Source: Algibacter pectinivorans (GTDB lineage Bacteria > Bacteroidota > Bacteroidia > Flavobacteriales > Flavobacteriaceae). Taken from it: a stretch of 64,000 bases of DNA. The number at the start of each line of letters is the position of its first letter. Position 1 is the first letter of the stretch. The DNA lies in the NCBI RefSeq assembly GCF_900112595.1, contig NZ_FOMI01000003.1, positions 434,001 through 498,000 of the forward strand. The letters run 5' to 3'. The translations under genes were made by a program, and so were the position numbers. The notes beneath the pieces are model-generated. The model saw only the letters and a program-made list of their open reading frames with translations, had not been told where the DNA came from and made no database searches. Of the stretch, positions 7,975 to 16,808 are shown piece by piece.

Positions 7975-9698
7975 GAGATAAAATGTTTAAAGTTGTTAAA
8001 TTCTTTTAATTCTGTGTTATAGTTAATTTCATTGGTTTTTGTAAAGCTTAGTTTGTCTAATAAATCTGAAACCAATTTATTTTTTGGTGTTTCTAAATAT
8101 TCTCCAATTAAATTACTAGCATTAACTTGTAATAACTGTTCTACGATTTGATTCATAGCAAAATATTCTACACCTCTTTTTAATACTCTACAACTCATAA
8201 TCCAAGTATCAATAAAAAAAGTGTTGGCATCGGTTTTTTCTAATATAATTACAGATATTAGTCCGTAGTCTCCAAATTTATCTTTTAGTTTTATACTATA
8301 AGTTACATGGTTTTCAGAATTCATAAAATGAATAATATCCTCATCTGTGTAACGCTTTGTTCTTAGATTAAATTGGTTGGAACGTTGTGTTAACTGCGCA
8401 ATACGTGATACATCTTCAGAATTAAAGCTTTTAATTTCTCCAATCATTTCTAATGACTTTAAGTAGTCATCCATGTTGGTTACAGATGTAATAAGCTTTT
8501 TTCTTTCAGCTTCCTGCTGATATTGTAAAGTTCTATCTTTATCATTACTCGAGAATGATGCCGTTTCAAACAAATTTAAGTCTGTTAAATACGGTAAATA
8601 TAATGCAGGATCCTCTGGCAAATTTGGTACAGTAACAAGTGGTAAACTTTGTTTAACAATATCTCGTTCGGCTGGATTGTCATCTATAAATACCATAGAA
8701 TCAAAACCTATATTAAGTACTTCTTGTATATACCTTATATTATCAGCCTTATTGTTCCAATTAGCAACAAAAATGGAGATGTCTTCTAGTTTTAGAACCA
8801 TTTCGCTATGTTTTATAAAAGGCTCTTTAGCTACTTCTTCAGTATTTTTAGAACATACCGCGATAATTATTCCTCGCTCTTTTAATTCCTTTATCCATTT
8901 TTGCAATTTGGTAAATGCTTTTCCAATACCTAAGTTTCCAATTTGTATTTTATCAATTCCATCATCCCCAATAATACCTCCCCAGGTTGTATTATCTAAA
9001 TCAATAATCAAACATTTTTTAAAACTACCTTTTAAAGCTTTTATGAATAAAGTCATGTGGTAGCTAAAATGTGCAAATGTGTCTATGGTGTAATGCAAAT
9101 CGGAATTTATGTAAGCTGGCCAATCTCTATAAGCATCAATATTTTTTATATGTTTATTAATATCAAATACATAAAAATTATTTTCATTTTCAGATATATT
9201 AATAAGCGCAGTATTGGCTTTCCATAATTGATTATAAAAGCTATGAGGTACTTTTGAAAAAAGATTTCCATAAAGTTCATCATCTAATAACTCATAGGAT
9301 GCGTAAATAATTTTTGCACTACTGTTATTTTTATTTAAAAAATCTATTCGGTTTTTAGCTTTATTTAACAAATCATTATGAAACTGAGCACGTGCTTCAT
9401 TTGATTTTAAGGCATAAAAATCGTCTTTGATTTTAAGCGTTGATTCAAATATAATTATAATTTCAGGGTTAAAATCATATAGCTTTGAACTTGCATCAAT
9501 TAAAGTGATATCAATTTGGTCAAAATCAGCTTCAAAAATATTAGGATTAAAACCTGCCAAAACAAGTTGATTTTCAATCGCTTTACAGAAAAAAGTTGTA
9601 GTATGATTTCCAAGAACTGCAATTTTTATTGCCGTATTACTTTTGGGGAAATCTTTTGCAAGTTTTTGAAGTGCTCTAAAACTTAAATTAAAGTCCAT
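7959..9698 (-). CDS. FkbH-like HAD-family protein (glyceryl-ACP synthesis candidate)
   Basis: The 579-residue length is normal for FkbH-like proteins. An N-terminal domain of about 220 residues is followed by a HAD domain with the nucleophile motif DLDNTTWGG (D233 and D235) and a later FIDDNPAERD motif. The C-terminal part looks like a GNAT-type domain. Characterised FkbH proteins take the glyceryl group of 1,3-bisphosphoglycerate and load it onto an acyl carrier protein. The usual motif is DLDNTLWGG; here Thr replaces Leu. It is the first gene of a minus-strand operon, followed directly by an ACP and an MBOAT gene, which suggests glyceryl-ACP is made for polysaccharide decoration. Other acyl groups are possible. 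Confidence 0.88.
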   Translation of the reverse strand: MDFNLSFRALQKLAKDFPKSNTAIKIAVLGNHTTTFFCKAIENQLVLAGFNPNIFEADFDQIDITLIDASSKLYDFNPEIIIIFESTLKIKDDFYALKSNEARAQFHNDLLNKAKNRIDFLNKNNSSAKIIYASYELLDDELYGNLFSKVPHSFYNQLWKANTALINISENENNFYVFDINKHIKNIDAYRDWPAYINSDLHYTIDTFAHFSYHMTLFIKALKGSFKKCLIIDLDNTTWGGIIGDDGIDKIQIGNLGIGKAFTKLQKWIKELKERGIIIAVCSKNTEEVAKEPFIKHSEMVLKLEDISIFVANWNNKADNIRYIQEVLNIGFDSMVFIDDNPAERDIVKQSLPLVTVPNLPEDPALYLPYLTDLNLFETASFSSNDKDRTLQYQQEAERKKLITSVTNMDDYLKSLEMIGEIKSFNSEDVSRIAQLTQRSNQFNLRTKRYTDEDIIHFMNSENHVTYSIKLKDKFGDYGLISVIILEKTDANTFFIDTWIMSCRVLKRGVEYFAMNQIVEQLLQVNASNLIGEYLETPKNKLVSDLLDKLSFTKTNEINYNTELKEFNNFKHFISCKNI

Positions 9699-9739
9699 TT
9701 TTAATAATTTTAGGGTATAAGTTTATATAATTTGGTAAG

Positions 9740-9768
9740 CAAATATGTTATTTTTTTTTAAAACCCAA
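9740..9768 (-). promoter_or_regulatory. candidate promoter of the fkbH-like operon
   Basis: On the minus strand there is a TTG at 9768-9766 and, after an 18-base spacer, CATATTTG at 9747-9740. This resembles the Bacteroidota TTG / TAnnTTTG promoter, with C-A in place of T-A in the -7 box. Initiation would fall about 30-35 bases before the ATG at 9698. It is a pattern match only. Confidence 0.35.
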
Positions 9769-10141
9769 TCATATTTATTTAAAATTTCGTCTAAATGTGT
9801 TATTGACTAGTTAAAGAGAATAATAAAAAGAATAAACACTAAAATATTAAGTCAACTTAGTTTGTTTTAATTTAATATGCATTTATTTTATTGCTATGTA
9901 ATATTATCTAACCAAGTAACAAAAACGTCCTAATGCGTTGCGAATAATATCGTTAATAAGTATAACTTGTTAGTTGCAAATTATAGTGTAAGTTCTTTTT
10001 ACCTAACATATTATTAGTGTTATTTTTATTTGGTTGTTAATTTGCAGTAAAAAAAATAGAGATGTTTGTTTAACAACATGAGGCTTAGTATTTCATTTTC
10101 AAAGGCTTCATAAAAAAAATGGCAGTAAAATTTATATTTTT

Positions 10142-10175
10142 TTTGTGCAACGCAAGTAAAATACATTTATATTTG
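10142..10175 (+). promoter_or_regulatory. candidate promoter of the plus-strand SGNH/MBOAT module
   Basis: TATATTTG at 10168-10175 is an exact TAnnTTTG -7 box of the Bacteroidota type. TTTG at 10142-10145 is the upstream element, with a 22-base spacer. It would leave a leader of roughly 115 bases before the ATG at 10297. Confidence 0.42.
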
Positions 10176-10296
10176 AACTATAAAAGTTAAAACTTGTTAA
10201 ATGAATTTGGTAAGTATTTTCTTTAAAAATAAATAGAGCATTTACTTTTTTGGTATGTTTTAAAACCTAACAACTATTACATAAATATATTTTTAG

Positions 10297-11169
10297 ATGA
10301 AATATTTTTTAAAAAGAATATTAAGTTTTTTATTAATACCGTTTCTTTTTCTTTTAATTATAAGTATAGCTGCGTTAGTTTTTTTACCTAAATCAGAATA
10401 TTATAAAATTGATCCAGCGATTAAAAACTTATATGTTGGTGACTCTCACATACAATATGCAATTGTGGATAGTTTATTGGTGGAAAGTCAAAATATTGCT
10501 GTTGAGGCTGAAACATTTTACTTCTCATATTTTAGATTAAAAAAAATACTTGAATCAGAAAATAATATAGAAAAGGTGTATTTGGGGTTAGGATATCACA
10601 GTTTAAGCAGTATTAATGATGATTTTGTCTATGGTAAAAGTTCATTTTCAACAGCTCCAAAATATTTTTACCTCCTACCTTTTAGTGAGCAAAAAAAGGT
10701 ACTTTATTCAAATTACAAAAGTAATCATTTACATAACTATTTTAAAATTTTGATTAAGAGCAGCTTTAGGCCCTTAGTGAATAATTCAAAATTTGGAGGT
10801 TACTCCAATTATTTCTACAGTACTGCATCGAAAAAAAGAATTATGGATAAAAGGATTAATTATCATTTTTATAAGGACAAATTGGTTAATGGGTACTCTA
10901 ATTTAAATTTATTTTATTTAGAAGAAATAATCAATCTAAGTAAAAAATATAAATTTGATTTAGTGATAATTAATACACCTTTAGATCCGTATTATAAAGA
11001 AAAAATCCCGAAAAAATTTATAAATAAATATGATGAAATAATCAATAAGTTTAATTTAAAACTTATTGATTTTTACAATTTAAGATTTGATGAGAGCTGT
11101 TTTATTCCAGATGGAGACCATCTTTCTGTAAATGGAGCTATAAAAATGACAAAGGAGCTTATTAAATAA
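10297..11169 (+). CDS. SGNH-like membrane-anchored protein
   Basis: The 290-residue protein begins with a strong membrane helix (about 5-30) after a KR-containing start, so it is anchored with its body in the periplasm. YVGDSH (S50) is a candidate SGNH nucleophile motif, and the C-terminal PDGDHLS (D272, H275) supplies the Asp/His pair. It is the first gene of a three-gene unit with an MBOAT acyltransferase and a second SGNH-like protein. By analogy with the AlgJ/AlgX and AlgI partnership it probably helps transfer an acyl group to the exported polysaccharide. No close named family was recognised. Confidence 0.75.
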   Translation: MKYFLKRILSFLLIPFLFLLIISIAALVFLPKSEYYKIDPAIKNLYVGDSHIQYAIVDSLLVESQNIAVEAETFYFSYFRLKKILESENNIEKVYLGLGYHSLSSINDDFVYGKSSFSTAPKYFYLLPFSEQKKVLYSNYKSNHLHNYFKILIKSSFRPLVNNSKFGGYSNYFYSTASKKRIMDKRINYHFYKDKLVNGYSNLNLFYLEEIINLSKKYKFDLVIINTPLDPYYKEKIPKKFINKYDEIINKFNLKLIDFYNLRFDESCFIPDGDHLSVNGAIKMTKELIK

Positions 11170-11252
11170 CAAATGTTTAGTAATACGGATGAAATAGCGA
11201 AAATAAACTAAGAATAGAATAATTATTACATTAAACGAATAGATAGAATTTT

Positions 11253-12701
11253 ATGTTTTTTAACTCAATTGACTTTGCGATTTTCCTACCTATAGTGTTT
11301 ATACTTTATTGGTTTGTAACAAACAAAAACTTGAAGCTACAGAATTTTTTAATAGTTGTAGCAAGTTATATCTTTTATGGCTGGTGGGATTGGAGATTTT
11401 TATCGCTAATTCTTTTTAGTACCATTGTTGATTATTCAATTGGACGAATGCTGCTAACCGAAGAGAAGCAAACTAAACGGAAGGTTTTACTTTGGACAAG
11501 TATTTTGGTAAATCTTGGATTTCTTGGTTTTTTTAAATATTACAATTTCTTTCTTGATAATTTTATAACTGCTTTTTCATTTTTTGGTTCAGAAATTAAA
11601 GCTAACTCATTGAATATTATACTACCAGTAGGAATTAGTTTCTATACTTTCCAAACTTTGAGTTATACTATTGATGTTTATAAAAAAAATCTTGAACCCA
11701 CAAAAGACTTTATCGCATTTTCTGCATTTGTGAGTTTCTTTCCGCAATTAGTTGCAGGACCTATTGAAAGAGCAAAACATTTACTTCCTCAATTCTACAA
11801 GTTTAGAAAATTTGATTACGCATTAGCCGTTGATGGGATGCGTCAAATACTTTGGGGTTTATTCAAGAAGGTTGTAATTGCTGATAACTGTGCGGAATAT
11901 GCAAACCAAATATTTAATAATTCTGCAGATATGAATGGAAGTACTTTGGTGCTAGGTGCTTTGTTTTTCACATTCCAAATTTATGGTGACTTCTCTGGTT
12001 ATTCGGATATCGCGATTGGCACGTCACGTTTATTTGGTTTTGACCTTATGAAAAATTTTAATTTCCCTTATTTTTCAAGAGATATTGCAGAGTTTTGGAG
12101 GCGTTGGCATATTTCTTTATCAACCTGGTTTAGGGATTATCTTTATATTCCTTTAGGTGGAAGTAGAGGTGGTACATGGATGAAAGTCCGAAATACTTTT
12201 ATTATATTCATAGTTAGTGGGTTTTGGCACGGTGCAAATTGGACTTTTATTGTTTGGGGTGCATTAAATGCCATTTATTTTCTACCACTTATGCTTACTA
12301 AAAATAATCGTAATAATATGGATATTGTAGCTAAAGGAAAAAACTTCCCGAATATTAGAGAGTTTTCTGCTATATTGCTAACTTTTAGTTTAACTGTTTT
12401 CGCATGGATATTTTTTAGAGCAAATAACATTAACCATGCATTAAGTTATATTTCTGAAATATTTTCATCATCACTTTTTACCTTACCAAAATTTGATGGA
12501 ATTGGAAGTGCTTTAATAATAATTTTTATTGTAGGAATTTTTGTTTTAGTTGAGTGGAAAGGGAGAGCGGGCGAATTTGCAATTGCTCAATTAGGATTAA
12601 ATTGGAAACGACCAATAAGATACTTAATGTATTATATAATTATTATCGCCATATTTTGGTTTGGAGGTAAAGAACAACAATTTATTTATTTTCAATTTTA
12701 A
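11253..12701 (+). CDS. MBOAT O-acyltransferase (AlgI-like)
   Basis: The 482-residue multi-spanning protein is a canonical AlgI-type MBOAT acyltransferase. It shows FFPQLVAGPIER (162-173), FWRRWHISLS with H286, RDYLYIPLGGSRGG (294-307) and SGFWHGANW with the catalytic H326. Members usually take acetyl groups from the cytoplasm, probably from acetyl-CoA, and pass them outward for O-acetylation of polysaccharides. It aligns without gaps over the first 300 or so residues to the MBOAT protein at 6285-7736. It lacks an adjacent carrier-protein gene. An SGNH-like gene lies on each side. Confidence 0.94.
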   Translation: MFFNSIDFAIFLPIVFILYWFVTNKNLKLQNFLIVVASYIFYGWWDWRFLSLILFSTIVDYSIGRMLLTEEKQTKRKVLLWTSILVNLGFLGFFKYYNFFLDNFITAFSFFGSEIKANSLNIILPVGISFYTFQTLSYTIDVYKKNLEPTKDFIAFSAFVSFFPQLVAGPIERAKHLLPQFYKFRKFDYALAVDGMRQILWGLFKKVVIADNCAEYANQIFNNSADMNGSTLVLGALFFTFQIYGDFSGYSDIAIGTSRLFGFDLMKNFNFPYFSRDIAEFWRRWHISLSTWFRDYLYIPLGGSRGGTWMKVRNTFIIFIVSGFWHGANWTFIVWGALNAIYFLPLMLTKNNRNNMDIVAKGKNFPNIREFSAILLTFSLTVFAWIFFRANNINHALSYISEIFSSSLFTLPKFDGIGSALIIIFIVGIFVLVEWKGRAGEFAIAQLGLNWKRPIRYLMYYIIIIAIFWFGGKEQQFIYFQF

Positions 12702-12702
12702 T

Positions 12703-13644
12703 ATGAAACAGTTTTTTATTAAAATTTGTTATTTTATAGCTTTTCCGATAATAATATTGTTATTATTATTTTGTATGCATTTAAAATTCCCATTGATGTC
12801 TGACTATGACTTTGACGGAGGATTAAAACTAAAACATCAATTATTAGAAAAAAATAAGGATAAAAAAAAAATAGTATTTATTGGTGGAAGTAATCTGGCA
12901 TTAGGCCTTGATTCCAATAAAATTCAATCTTCGTTCCCGGACTATCAAATAATTAATTATGGCCATCGATTTCATTATGGATTAGACTTCTATATAAGTG
13001 AAATTAAAAATTATTTAAATAAAAATGATATTATAGTTATCGTTCCCGAATACCAATTAATTTTAGATGATTACTTTGGCAATCAGCCATTGGCAAAATT
13101 ACGTATAGAAAACTTAAATTATTCGGATTTTAAAATTGATATTTCTCCTAGAGATTTTCTTTCTTATGTTAATGAAAGGTTTAGATTTCTAATTAAATTG
13201 AAAGAGGGTACATTTCCAAATCAAAAAAGCCACAATAGGGCTAGTGCTTTTAATAAATTTGGCGATTGTAACGCTCATTGGTATTGGGAAAATAAAAAGC
13301 ATCAGGACTATATCGACCCAGATATAATAAATGTTGTATCCACGAACTATCTTAAAAGTTTTACTGACACTTTCACTAAAAGAGGAAACCTTATTTTATT
13401 AATCCCTCCTATGTATGAAAAAAACAGCTATAATCTAAGTGAAAATTTAGTTGAAGTAAACGTTGAATATTATAAAAAAGCAAGCTTAAATTATGCGTAC
13501 CCGACCGATAAAATGATTTTGGATTCCAAATATTTTTACGATTCGCCGTACCATCTGTTATACGAAGGAATTGACATTAAAACGAATATAATTATTTCTG
13601 TGTTAATGAAAAACATAAAAGAACGAACAAACAACAGGCATTAA
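12703..13644 (+). CDS. SGNH-like membrane-anchored protein
   Basis: The start is set at the ATG at 12703, one base after the MBOAT stop; a longer frame from 12661 would begin inside that gene. The 313-residue product has an N-terminal membrane helix (about 8-27) and a periplasmic domain. FIGGSN (S63) is the nucleophile candidate and the C-terminal DSPYHL gives the Asp/His pair typical of DltD/AlgX-like SGNH domains. It is likely the periplasmic transferase partner of the preceding MBOAT protein. The gene pair has the same junction as the minus-strand MBOAT/SGNH pair. The substrate is unknown. Confidence 0.75.
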   Translation: MKQFFIKICYFIAFPIIILLLLFCMHLKFPLMSDYDFDGGLKLKHQLLEKNKDKKKIVFIGGSNLALGLDSNKIQSSFPDYQIINYGHRFHYGLDFYISEIKNYLNKNDIIVIVPEYQLILDDYFGNQPLAKLRIENLNYSDFKIDISPRDFLSYVNERFRFLIKLKEGTFPNQKSHNRASAFNKFGDCNAHWYWENKKHQDYIDPDIINVVSTNYLKSFTDTFTKRGNLILLIPPMYEKNSYNLSENLVEVNVEYYKKASLNYAYPTDKMILDSKYFYDSPYHLLYEGIDIKTNIIISVLMKNIKERTNNRH

Positions 13645-13914
13645 ACGATGGTTGAATTAGTTGAAAGTGTAATTTATGGTATAGTTTCAGTTTAATATTA
13701 GTTTGTAAATCTCTTTTAGGACTAATTTTGCTTTTATGCATTTCTATTTATTTTCTATACCTAACTTTGGATAACATTCTATTTAAATTAGAAAAAATGT
13801 GCTTTTTCTGTTTGTTTCAATTTATAACCTGTTAATTACCACTAATTATGGTGTAATGATGATGATTTATAATAACAACTAAATATTAAAATATTTAATT
13901 GTTACAGCTTTCTA

Positions 13915-14475
13915 TTATTCTAGTTTTATAATTCTTGCAGGGTTGCCAACTACTGTACTATTGGCTGGAATATTTTTTGTTACCACACTACCTGCGCCAA
14001 TTTTAACATTATCGCCTATGGTAATACCTCCTATAACTATTGCTCCTGTATAAATAGAAACATTATTGCCTATTATGGGGCGTTTACCATTAACTTCGCC
14101 AATGGTTACTAAGTGGTTAACATAAAAGTTTTCGCCTATAGATTCTGCATTTAATATGGTACTATAAGGGTGCCCTGTTAAAATACCTCCGCCTAGTTTA
14201 GTAGACATATCTATTCTAAAATATTTTTCCTTAGGCATATAAATATTAAGCAAGCTTGTAATTAGACTTCTATTTCTAAAATAAAAAATGGTTCTAAAGT
14301 CTGGAGAAAGGGATAAAAACCTAATGAGTAGCTTGGTATGAGATCCAGAAATTTGTTTTTCTTTTGCCCATCTTTCAATATCCATATCTATTGTAGCCTT
14401 TACCGAACTACGTTTATAAATTATAAGATGCGGTATTAAAAGTAAAGTATAAATAAAACCATGTATAAACTTCAT
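13915..14475 (-). CDS. serine-acetyltransferase-like hexapeptide acetyltransferase
   Basis: The 186-residue protein has a hydrophobic N-terminal segment, a short helical region and then a C-terminal left-handed beta-helix of hexapeptide repeats (about 100-180), ending in the loop VVGNPARIIK typical of CysE/NodL/WcaF-like acetyltransferases. The catalytic histidine is probably in YVNHLVTIGE. In this setting it most likely O-acetylates a sugar of the repeat unit using acetyl-CoA. It is the last gene of a long minus-strand run, starting 1 base after the preceding glycosyltransferase ends. Automatic annotation might call it serine acetyltransferase, but the context argues for a sugar substrate. 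Confidence 0.85.
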   Translation of the reverse strand: MKFIHGFIYTLLLIPHLIIYKRSSVKATIDMDIERWAKEKQISGSHTKLLIRFLSLSPDFRTIFYFRNRSLITSLLNIYMPKEKYFRIDMSTKLGGGILTGHPYSTILNAESIGENFYVNHLVTIGEVNGKRPIIGNNVSIYTGAIVIGGITIGDNVKIGAGSVVTKNIPANSTVVGNPARIIKLE

Positions 14476-14476
14476 A

Positions 14477-15691
14477 TTAATTTATTTTATCATTTAAATA
14501 CGTATTAGCTACATGCTCTAAATTAAACTTGTCTAACAAATTATTTTTGTGGTTTTGTAATGTATTGCGATATGTTTGGGTATGCAATACATCATGCAAT
14601 GCGTTGGCAAATAAGGTTTCTTCTTGAATAAATGTATTATCTTTTGGTATGCCTAAACGCCCTTTAAACAAATTAGGTGTAATTATCCCACTTTCTACTA
14701 TTAAGTTTTTATTGGTTTTATTGTGCGCTTTTAAACTCATGAGTTCTAATATACCCTCGGTACAATTTGAAGTAACAATAGGTGTACCTAAACAAATGGC
14801 TTCTACAATAACATTTGGTGTGCCCTCATAGTGTGACGAAAGTACTAGAGCATCTGCTTTTGCAAGGTATTTATATGGGTTAGATTTTCTACCTAAAAAA
14901 ACAACGTTTTTATCAATTTTAAATGTTTCGATTAAAGACTTAACATGATTGGTAACAGATGCATCACCATCTCCAATAATTAGTAATTGGGTTTCTGGAC
15001 TTTCTTTTAGCAGTAACGAAAACGCTTTTATTAAGTGCCAAGGTGATTTTTGAGTAGATAGCCTACCTAAAAACAGCAGTGTTTTTGTTTTAAAAAGCGT
15101 GTCTTGTTCTTTTGCGTTTAAAGGTTCTAAAGCTTTTTTATTAATTTCCTCTATATCATGTGGGTTATAAATGACTTTTAAGTTTTCTTCAAATTTATAA
15201 TCACATTGTTTTATTAAATCTTCCTTTATAGCTTTACTTATACATACTAACTTATCTAGCTTTTTATAGGTGTATTTAAAACCAAACCTAGTAAGTTTAC
15301 TTAGTTTAGAATTATTACTTAGCTCTACACTTTTTAACGCGTGTATGCTTCCTATTTTATATTCATTTGTAAATGTAAGTGAGCTGTATAGGTTTGGTGG
15401 ATCTCCAAATGCTATAGAGTGTGTTATTTTGTGTTTTTTAATTAAAGCCCGAAGCTTTAATGGGGCCTTTAAATTAAATAATAACCTATTAGCTTTTGTC
15501 ATGTCTTGATAGTCTAATTTTGATAAGAATAACTCATCTTCATCAAAATTTATAATATCAGATTCCAATTTTATGAACTTTACAGCTTTAATAAAATACC
15601 CCTGTTTTTTGTAGAAATTATAAAAGGAATACGCTAATCGTTCCATGCCTCCAACACCGCCATAGGGTAAAATTAGTAAAATACGTTTCAT
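14477..15691 (-). CDS. GT4-family glycosyltransferase
   Basis: The 404-residue protein has the GT-B fold signatures of family 4: LPYGGVGGMERLA near the N-terminus, FLGRLSTQKSPWHLI and LLIIGDGDA in the C-terminal domain, and the E-x7-E motif in HYEGTPNVIVEA. It is expected to be cytoplasmic and to add a sugar to the lipid-linked repeat unit. It is packed tightly between another GT4 gene (2-base gap) and the acetyltransferase gene (1-base gap), which marks one transcription unit. The donor sugar is unknown. Confidence 0.93.
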   Translation of the reverse strand: MKRILLILPYGGVGGMERLAYSFYNFYKKQGYFIKAVKFIKLESDIINFDEDELFLSKLDYQDMTKANRLLFNLKAPLKLRALIKKHKITHSIAFGDPPNLYSSLTFTNEYKIGSIHALKSVELSNNSKLSKLTRFGFKYTYKKLDKLVCISKAIKEDLIKQCDYKFEENLKVIYNPHDIEEINKKALEPLNAKEQDTLFKTKTLLFLGRLSTQKSPWHLIKAFSLLLKESPETQLLIIGDGDASVTNHVKSLIETFKIDKNVVFLGRKSNPYKYLAKADALVLSSHYEGTPNVIVEAICLGTPIVTSNCTEGILELMSLKAHNKTNKNLIVESGIITPNLFKGRLGIPKDNTFIQEETLFANALHDVLHTQTYRNTLQNHKNNLLDKFNLEHVANTYLNDKIN

Positions 15692-15693
15692 AA

Positions 15694-16794
15694 TTATTTT
15701 TTAATTAAACTCTGGAATAAATTGTCCCATTGGGCTACTATTTGTTCGGGGAAATAACGCTTTACATCTATTTTAGCCTTTTGCCCCATGTTTTTTCTAA
15801 GTTCCTCATTATTTATAAGCTTGATAACACCTAGAGCTAAACCCTTAACATCGCCATTTGGAACTATAATACCATTTTTTTTATCTGTTATAATATCTGA
15901 TGGGCCATAAGGGCAATTAAATGCTACACAAGGTACACCGTAGGCCATAGCTTCTGTTAGGACCATGCCAAAGCCTTCATAGCGTGAGGATAAAACATAT
16001 ACAGACGCTTCTTTATATTTTTCTTTTATGTTTTTTACTGGAGGGTAAAAATTCACAATATCTTTAATATTAAGTGTTTTAGCTAATCCGTCTAGATTTT
16101 CTTTTTTACTAATGGTACCATAAATATGCAATGTCCAGTCTGGAAATTTTTTATTTACCATTTGCCAACTTTTTAATAAACGGTCATATCCTTTTTGGTA
16201 GCTCTGTTTACCAACGGCCAAAACTATTTTATTACTAAGAGTACTACTTTCTTCGGGATAAAAGGAAAGCGGGTTTGGGATTACCATAATGTTTTTTAAA
16301 CGCCATTCATTTAAATTACCATTAGTTAAAACCACAAATTTATTGTAGAATTTAGCTCCAAAATTCATGAGTTTAAAAGTAATTCCTATTTTAAATTTTG
16401 ATAAAATAGATTTGTTTTCGCTTGAGTTTCCAGCCTGACGCGATACATGCCTCTCATAAACCATAGGTGCTGGTTTACCTAATAATATGGGTAAAAACAA
16501 TCCTTTAAGTCCATCATCACAAACGGCTATAACATCTGGGTTTATAGATGCAATTGTTTTTCGAAGACTATTAACATACTTAAACACTTTTAGAATAGGA
16601 TTACCAACTGCTATAACATTATGGTAAACTATTTTATTACTGAATTCATAAAACAGATCTGTACGATCTTGGTTCAACGTTATAATATGTACATCATAAT
16701 CATACTTATCTGCCAACATACTAGCTTTTATAGAAAGGACTCTTTCCAAACCGCCAGGGCCGTCTATTCTATTTACAATGTAAACAAGCTTCAT
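15694..16794 (-). CDS. GT4-family glycosyltransferase
   Basis: The 366-residue protein shows RIDGPGGLERVL near the N-terminus, AVGKQSYQKGYDRLL in the C-terminal domain and the E-x7-E motif in SRYEGFGMVLTEAMAYG, all typical of GT4 enzymes. It should extend the repeat unit on the cytoplasmic face of the inner membrane. It follows a pyruvyltransferase gene with a 14-base gap and precedes another GT4 gene with a 2-base gap. Acceptor and donor are unknown. Confidence 0.93.
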   Translation of the reverse strand: MKLVYIVNRIDGPGGLERVLSIKASMLADKYDYDVHIITLNQDRTDLFYEFSNKIVYHNVIAVGNPILKVFKYVNSLRKTIASINPDVIAVCDDGLKGLFLPILLGKPAPMVYERHVSRQAGNSSENKSILSKFKIGITFKLMNFGAKFYNKFVVLTNGNLNEWRLKNIMVIPNPLSFYPEESSTLSNKIVLAVGKQSYQKGYDRLLKSWQMVNKKFPDWTLHIYGTISKKENLDGLAKTLNIKDIVNFYPPVKNIKEKYKEASVYVLSSRYEGFGMVLTEAMAYGVPCVAFNCPYGPSDIITDKKNGIIVPNGDVKGLALGVIKLINNEELRKNMGQKAKIDVKRYFPEQIVAQWDNLFQSLIKK

Positions 16795-16808
16795 TTAATA
16801 GTATTGTT

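Larger units (their letters stand above)
9699..10296. other. 598-base divergent intergenic region
   Basis: This is a very AT-rich gap between the fkbH-like operon (minus) and the SGNH/MBOAT module (plus). I see no credible gene in either strand. It holds one promoter candidate for each direction (see 9740-9768 and 10142-10175). The middle portion, about 9780-10130, shows no recognisable repeat, hairpin or RNA gene. Confidence 0.6.

Noticed and set aside
8677-9063. Plus-strand open frame of 128 codons inside the fkbH-like gene
   Set aside because: It lies antisense to the conserved HAD domain and shows only the low-complexity composition expected of a shadow frame.
13648-13695. 15-codon ATG frame downstream of the second SGNH-like gene
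   Set aside because: It is too short, without a signal peptide, His-like codon bias or regulatory hairpin.
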